Position numbers and translations under genes: made by a program. From Peronospora farinosa (taxonomy: Eukaryota; Oomycota; Peronosporomycetes; Peronosporales; Peronosporaceae), in NCBI GenBank assembly GCA_947646735.1, contig CANTFK010000413.1:1-23429 (forward strand): a DNA stretch of 23,429 nt, in the 5' to 3' direction. Position 1 is the first letter of the stretch. Each line of letters starts with the position of its first letter. The notes beneath the pieces were generated by a model. The model had not been told where the DNA came from and made no database searches. It saw nothing but the letters and a program-made list of their open reading frames with translations. Below are positions 18,870-23,429 of the stretch, one piece after another.

Positions 18870-18928
18870 TTTTGAAATTTCAAATTTGAATTAAAGAGAA
18901 TTAAATCCGTAAGCAAAACAATATTATC

Positions 18929-20222
18929 ATGTGCAGATACGATGAAAACGACTACGTCACTTATACGGTGGTGATCTCACCAGCCCAAGACGGAATCCCG
19001 GCTGATACCATGCAATGTTAAAATGAACAATTTTAAAGGAGGAAGTCCGCGGGACTATCTCAAGTGGAGTTGTGACTTCCAAAGCCTTGCCAAGAAGAAA
19101 GGGTGGAATGATGATCAAAAGAGCCGTAACCTTATAGCGCTGATTGAGGGGGACCTCGCATACGACGTAAACCTCTTGGTGATCGAAGCAAGAACCAATA
19201 GTTGGACTTTTGACCGAATCTTTACCGCTGTGGGGCTGCTCTCAGTACCAGAAGATTTTAGCGAAGATCTGGACAATGAATTATGGAACATGACCAAGCG
19301 ACGGGATGAAAGTGTTCTAAAGTTTTCTCAGCGTTTTCGTGAAAACATTCGTTTATTCGCTGAGCTTCCGTAGGACGCGGAGGTGATACCAGATGTGCAA
19401 ATGCGTCGCTACTTCAAGCGCGGGATGCCGATATCATGGCAATATAAGTTGGCAGCGGCGGGTGTCATCCCTGATACGCTCAACGAAATGATACTTTACT
19501 TTTCACGCCTTGAGAAACAAGAAAGATTACACAAGGGGCCATCTTCACAAGAAGGCCATAGAAACAAAGGCGGTCGCAACAAGGATCACGCACGTAAGAG
19601 TGAGCACAAGAGCCCCTACCAACCCAGCAACAAGAAGCAAGGAACAAAGTACACGGCGAAGTCCGAAGTAGATAAGTGGTGCTCCCATCATAAGACACGA
19701 TCGCATAATACTAGCGATTGCTTCGCCCTCAAAAAGCAAAAAGAGGAGCACTCGCAAGTGGAGGAAAAAGTTGAAGAAGATAAATACCCAATGATATTCA
19801 ATGAGGAAGACTCAAGCAGTGACGACGAGTGCAAGCTTATTGGACTAGTTCAGCATACACCGAAGATAACAACAGCACCGCTTCGCATCACAGCCCAGCT
19901 CCGACACGACAAGAACCACTTAAGTGCGCTTCTGGACACGGGCGCCTCAAGAAGTATTGTCAATAAGTCTTTTGTGGATGCGAGCATGAAATACGGATAT
20001 AAGGGGGAATCACATACGGTTACGGTGTTTGAAACCATAGGCCAAGAGGTAGCTAGTAGTGGGACCATAGTCGCTCAATTTCGCTTTACGCAATTAAAGC
20101 CTGAATCAGTCATCACGCACCGCTTTCAAGTGGTTGAGGCCAGCAAAGATACTATGGTAATTGGACGAGATCTTCTGCAAGCGCTGGGAATTACGATAAG
20201 TTTTCGAGACCGGACTGTTTAA
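18929..20222 (+). pseudogene. Element 3 gag-protease
   Basis: Gag probably begins at the ATG at 18929 (MCRYDENDYVTYTVVISPAQ) and shifts frame near 19015, because this 30-codon frame ends at 19019-19021 and coding resumes in the next frame with NNFKGGSPRDYLKW from 19026; the ATG at 19023 is the alternative start. One frame then runs to 20222, interrupted by a TAG at 19371-19373. A Gag zinc-knuckle-like motif CSHHKTRSHNTSDC lies at 19680-19721, an acidic stretch at about 19740-19830, and the aspartic protease has LLDTGASRSIV with its catalytic DTG at 19935-19943 and a flap/second-loop motif VIGRDLLQALG near 20158-20190. A TAA at 20220-20222 separates it from RT in the same frame. Gag packages the RNA and the protease cleaves the polyprotein. 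Confidence 0.85.
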
Positions 20223-22884
20223 TGGGAAGATCAGTGTATAACTATTAACACTGGAAAGACCATTAACGAACCGCCCCAACTAGCCGCCGACAAAGAATGT
20301 CTGGAAGAGTATAAAGAGCTAGCGGATTCAGCTGCTGATCCAAAAGACTTGCTTCCAGAACATCTCGATACCGACGTCTCCAGGCAGTATTTGGATCTGC
20401 TCGAGAAGTATCGCCATTTATATGACGGTCATTTGGGACGCATGCGGCTCGCTGATTACGTGTTACCACTGTCACCAGAGTATAAACCAGTACACGCCAA
20501 GCCTTATCCGATCCCACGCATCCTCGAGAATGCAGCAAAGGCAGAGATCCAGCGTCTGATTAAGCTGGATGTACTGGAACAAATTTACAATTCTGAAATG
20601 GCTAGTCCAGCCTTTTTTGTGCCTAAACCAAATGGTTCACTGCGACTTCTAATTGACTATCGAGTGCTAAACCATTGGCTACGTCGAAGTCCATACTTCG
20701 TTCCTCGAATCCGCGAGATTCTGCTACGTCTCGCAAATGCACGATGTATAACAACACTGGATGCCAACATGGGATACTACGCTAGACAATTGGATAAAGA
20801 AAGCCGTCCGCTTACTGCTTTTTGTCTACCATTCGGCAAGTATCAGTACAAGCGTCTGCCAATGGGAATTTCTACCGCACCTGACGAATATCAAGCCTGC
20901 ATGGAAAAGATATTTGGCGATCTGGAATTCGTCGTTGCATATTTGGACGATCTGCTAATTTTTTCCCGTAATGAAATGGAACACTTAGAGCATCTTCGGG
21001 TGGTGTTCGAGCGACTTGACCACTATGGAGTCACATTAAATGGAAAAAATGTCATCTTTTACGACCGGAAGTAGATTACCTGGGCTATACACTGACTGCG
21101 GACGGCATGAGGCCGCAAGCAAAAAAGATTCAAGCAATCAAGCAGCTTGCGATACCGCGAAAGAGAAAAGATCTTCGACGATTTTTGGGCATGATTAATT
21201 ATTACCGTGACATGGTGCCAAACAAAACCGCATTGTGCCAGCCATTGCATCGATTGACAAGTGCAAAGGTTCCGTTCACATGGCTTCCAAGTGATACGAA
21301 GGCATTTCGGGATATACAAAGAGCATTTGCGGAGGCAGTTCTCCTAGCCTTTCCCGACTTTACGAAACCGTTTCATTTGTATGCCGATACCAGTGGAAAA
21401 CAACTTGGTGGCATACATCATGCAAGATCACAAGATCATCGCATGTTACTCTCGTGCACTCAATAAGTACCAGCTTAACTATACAACGATGGAACTAGAA
21501 TTGCTTTCAACTGTAGAGACACTCCGGGAATATCGAACTATGCTTCTGGTATTTCCAATTGTGGTCCATACGGACCATAAAAACCTTATTTACCCCACGG
21601 AAACGAACCTGCGGGTCAAACGCTGGAAATTGCTTCTATCCGAGTATAAACTGACGATGCACTACATCAAGGGAAACAAGAACATTGGAGCAGACGCATT
21701 CTCAAGAATGGAATATGAAACTACGCAGAACAAGTTGACATCAATAGACGAGCTATGCGCTGTCACAGATGACCCTCCGTGTGTAATGCATGGCCCGGTG
21801 CTTAGACAACATCAAGACAAAGACCCGATGATTCAACAAATTAAGTCAGCATGTCTATCAGGCTCAAACAACCCGGATTATCAGATTGTTTCACTTCTCG
21901 GATGCAATTTGGTGACATACCAAAAACGAGTAATTATTCCATCCACGCTCCGGGATGACTTAATACATTGGTATCATAGCAGCCTCGGACATCCAGCTAG
22001 CGAACGTCTGTACAAGACTATGCGCCAAATTTTATATTGGCCCAGCATGGAAGCGACCATTGTGGACTTTATTAAGAGATGCTTGGTGTGCAAGCGTGCA
22101 AAAGTGCATGGTGGCAAACAAGACTATGGTTTACTGCCACCAAGGACTATGAAAACCGTTAACCCATTTGATGTGGTTCATGTTGATCTCATTGGGCCCT
22201 ACGATGACGGATACTACGGAATTACCATAATTGATCAGGGAACAAGGTGGTTGGAAGTGGGTGTCCAAGAAAACAAGCTGTCAGTGACAACGGCAGAAAG
22301 GTTCGATCGCGAGTGGCTATGTCGTTATCCTAGACCACGAGAAGTAATCCACGATCAAGGAACTGAATTTACTGGTGCAGAGTTTCAAGAACTTTTACGC
22401 AGCTATGGTATTAAGGCGAAACCTATCACGGCAAAAAACCCTCAAGCAAATGCTATATGTGAGCGGGTCCACCTAGAGATCCTAAACATTATTCGCTGTT
22501 GACTGGAAAAAAGCTATCCACTACGCTGCCTTTGCTGTGCGTGCTAGTTACCACAGCGTTCTAAATGCATCGCCAGGCCAGATTATCTTCGGACAAGACA
22601 TGATATCACGTCGGCTATACGAAGCTAATTGGAGCTATCTATCCAAGCGACGATTCGAAGCGATCTTAGCAGACAATACTCGCGAAAACCGCAAACGCTT
22701 GGAACACTTCTACAACCCCGGCGATCACATCATGCTCCGTGTTCCCAAAAACTTTCGCGCAAAATTACATGCAGTTTCGCAAGGACCATATTCGATCCGA
22801 ACTGTTCATAACAATGGAACCGTCACAATCGACAAAGGTGCATCAACTGAACGAGTTAGCATTCGCCGCATCTTTCCGTGCTAA
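20223..22884 (+). pseudogene. Element 3 RT-RNase H-integrase
   Basis: RT runs from about 20400 (RLADYVLPLSPEYKPVHAKP, NGSLRLLIDYRVLN, TTLDANMGYYARQLDKES) to the catalytic YLDD at 20940-20951. A missing base near 21070 shifts the frame, and the thumb continues as DYLGYTLTADGMRPQ and DLRRFLGMINYYRD. RNase H follows (FHLYADTSGKQLGG, a compensating shift near 21415, YTTMELELLSTVETLREY, VVHTDHKNL). Integrase carries an HHCC finger (HWYHSSLGHP ... CLVCKRAK, 21960-22095) and the DDE core with Asp 22185-22187, Asp 22353-22355 and Glu 22461-22463, a D,D-35-E spacing. A final shift near 22498 leads to the C-terminal domain (HYAAFAVRASYHSVLNASPG ... RVSIRRIFPC), which ends at 22884. No chromodomain is seen. 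All catalytic residues are kept; only the reading frame is broken. Confidence 0.88.
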
Positions 22885-22914
22885 GTGCTCAGCCTAGTGC
22901 TTCATGGGGGAGTA

Positions 22915-23169
22915 TGACATGCCAGTTGGTATGACAGATGATTGATGGACATGCCAGTTGGTATGACAGATGATTGATGGACATGCCAGTTAGTATGACA
23001 GATGGTATCTGACATGCCACAGTTGACAGGTTATGACAGCACGTTAGGTTAAGCACGATAGGACTTATGGTTGTTTAATTAATTCATTCTCTTTTCTACC
23101 TACATCTCCAGAAGCCTCTCCAGCAAACTCTCGGAGCCGATTGCTCCTCTGCCAGCCAAGGGCGTGTCA
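22915..23169 (+). repeat. 3' LTR of element 3
   Basis: This is the partner of 18615-18869, with the same length and the same three 32-bp sub-repeats. It is followed by TTCC, the target duplication. Confidence 0.92.
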
Positions 23170-23427
23170 TTCCTAAATTTACGCAGTCATCCCTGCATTC
23201 CAAACCAGGTACTGAAGACTTAGGTTTACCATGGTACACACATTTGAGAAGGCCTCGTATCGTTGACTTTCATGTTGATACGTCAACGTCGTTTACACTC
23301 GGGGCCGTCGTCGCGTCTTAATGTTTCAGCAGTCCATTCTTGGCGAGTTTCATCCGTGCGTTGAGCTTTCATACGAAGTAGTTTTCTTCATTGAAGATAT
23401 CGTTTGTCTCAGCGTAGTTGGGCTCAT
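23170..23427 (-). pseudogene. Copia Gag N-terminal part (first part of the nested copia element)
   Basis: One minus-strand frame runs across the whole piece with only a few stops: YEPNYAETNDIFNEENYFV, TGA, KLNARMKLAKNGLLKH, TAA, DATTAPSVNDVDVST, TGA, then GLLKCVYHGKPKSS. Two of the stops are TGA where a Trp would fit, as in the ENYxxW(K/R) start of copia Gag proteins. The frame leads to the insertion site of element 3 at 23170, and Gag coding resumes on the other side at 18614. The assignment rests mainly on this continuity. Confidence 0.55.
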
Positions 23428-23429
23428 AA

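Larger units (their letters stand above)
18615..23169 (+). mobile_element. Young Ty3/gypsy retrotransposon (element 3), plus strand
   Basis: Two 255-bp LTRs (18615-18869, 22915-23169) start TGACATGCC and end GGCGTGTCA and differ at three positions by eye. TTCC flanks both ends (18611-18614, 23170-23173). A polypurine tract GGGGGAG lies at 22906-22912 just before the 3' LTR. The order is gag, protease, RT, RNase H, integrase, the Ty3/gypsy order. The coding region is almost continuous but carries two nonsense codons and about four single-base frameshifts. It has inserted into the gag of the copia element. Confidence 0.92.

Overview
The window looks like nuclear DNA of a peronosporalean oomycete (Phytophthora or downy-mildew type). 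The evidence is a compact gene with many very short GT-AG introns, a small secreted protein with RXLR and dEER motifs in the right order and spacing, an Inr/FPR-like core promoter, and large nested Ty3/gypsy and Ty1/copia retrotransposons whose protein remnants match families common in these genomes.

Layout. (1) 1-1832: a decayed minus-strand gypsy element (gag and 5' LTR) that runs off the left edge. (2) 1831-2196: a short plus-strand open frame that starts exactly at the LTR edge, probably the tail of a host gene cut by the insertion. (3) 2448-5536: an 11-exon gene for the anaphase-promoting complex TPR subunit APC6/CDC16 (767 aa), the only clear housekeeping gene. (4) 5537-7414: an effector locus, with an intact minus-strand RXLR effector (6413-6877), a decayed lysine-rich coding remnant next to it, a duplicated 42-bp downstream motif and a tandemly duplicated upstream region. 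(5) 7452-8387: a non-coding element with long terminal inverted repeats built of sub-repeats. (6) 8388-23429: a nested retrotransposon block.

Stratigraphy of the block. The oldest layer is a minus-strand copia element whose parts lie at 23427-23170 (gag N-terminus), 18614-15967 (rest of gag, protease, integrase, reverse transcriptase) and 8994-8736 (RT tail/RNase H). Three later insertions split it: a chromodomain gypsy element (8995-15966, minus strand, 4-5 bp target duplication, carrying an internal inversion of its gag-PR-RT part), a solo LTR (16149-16490, perfect CATGC duplication), and a young plus-strand gypsy element (18615-23169, 255-bp LTRs differing at three sites, TTCC duplication).

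I did not find a new multi-gene system. The points most worth a second look are the RXLR effector with its duplicated flanks, the inverted-repeat element with CACACCCT sub-repeats, the nearly identical LTR cores inside an otherwise ruined element, the inversion that breaks a polyprotein at RT motif A, and LTRs built almost wholly from short hairpins. All calls come from reading the sequence by eye; no database search was run.
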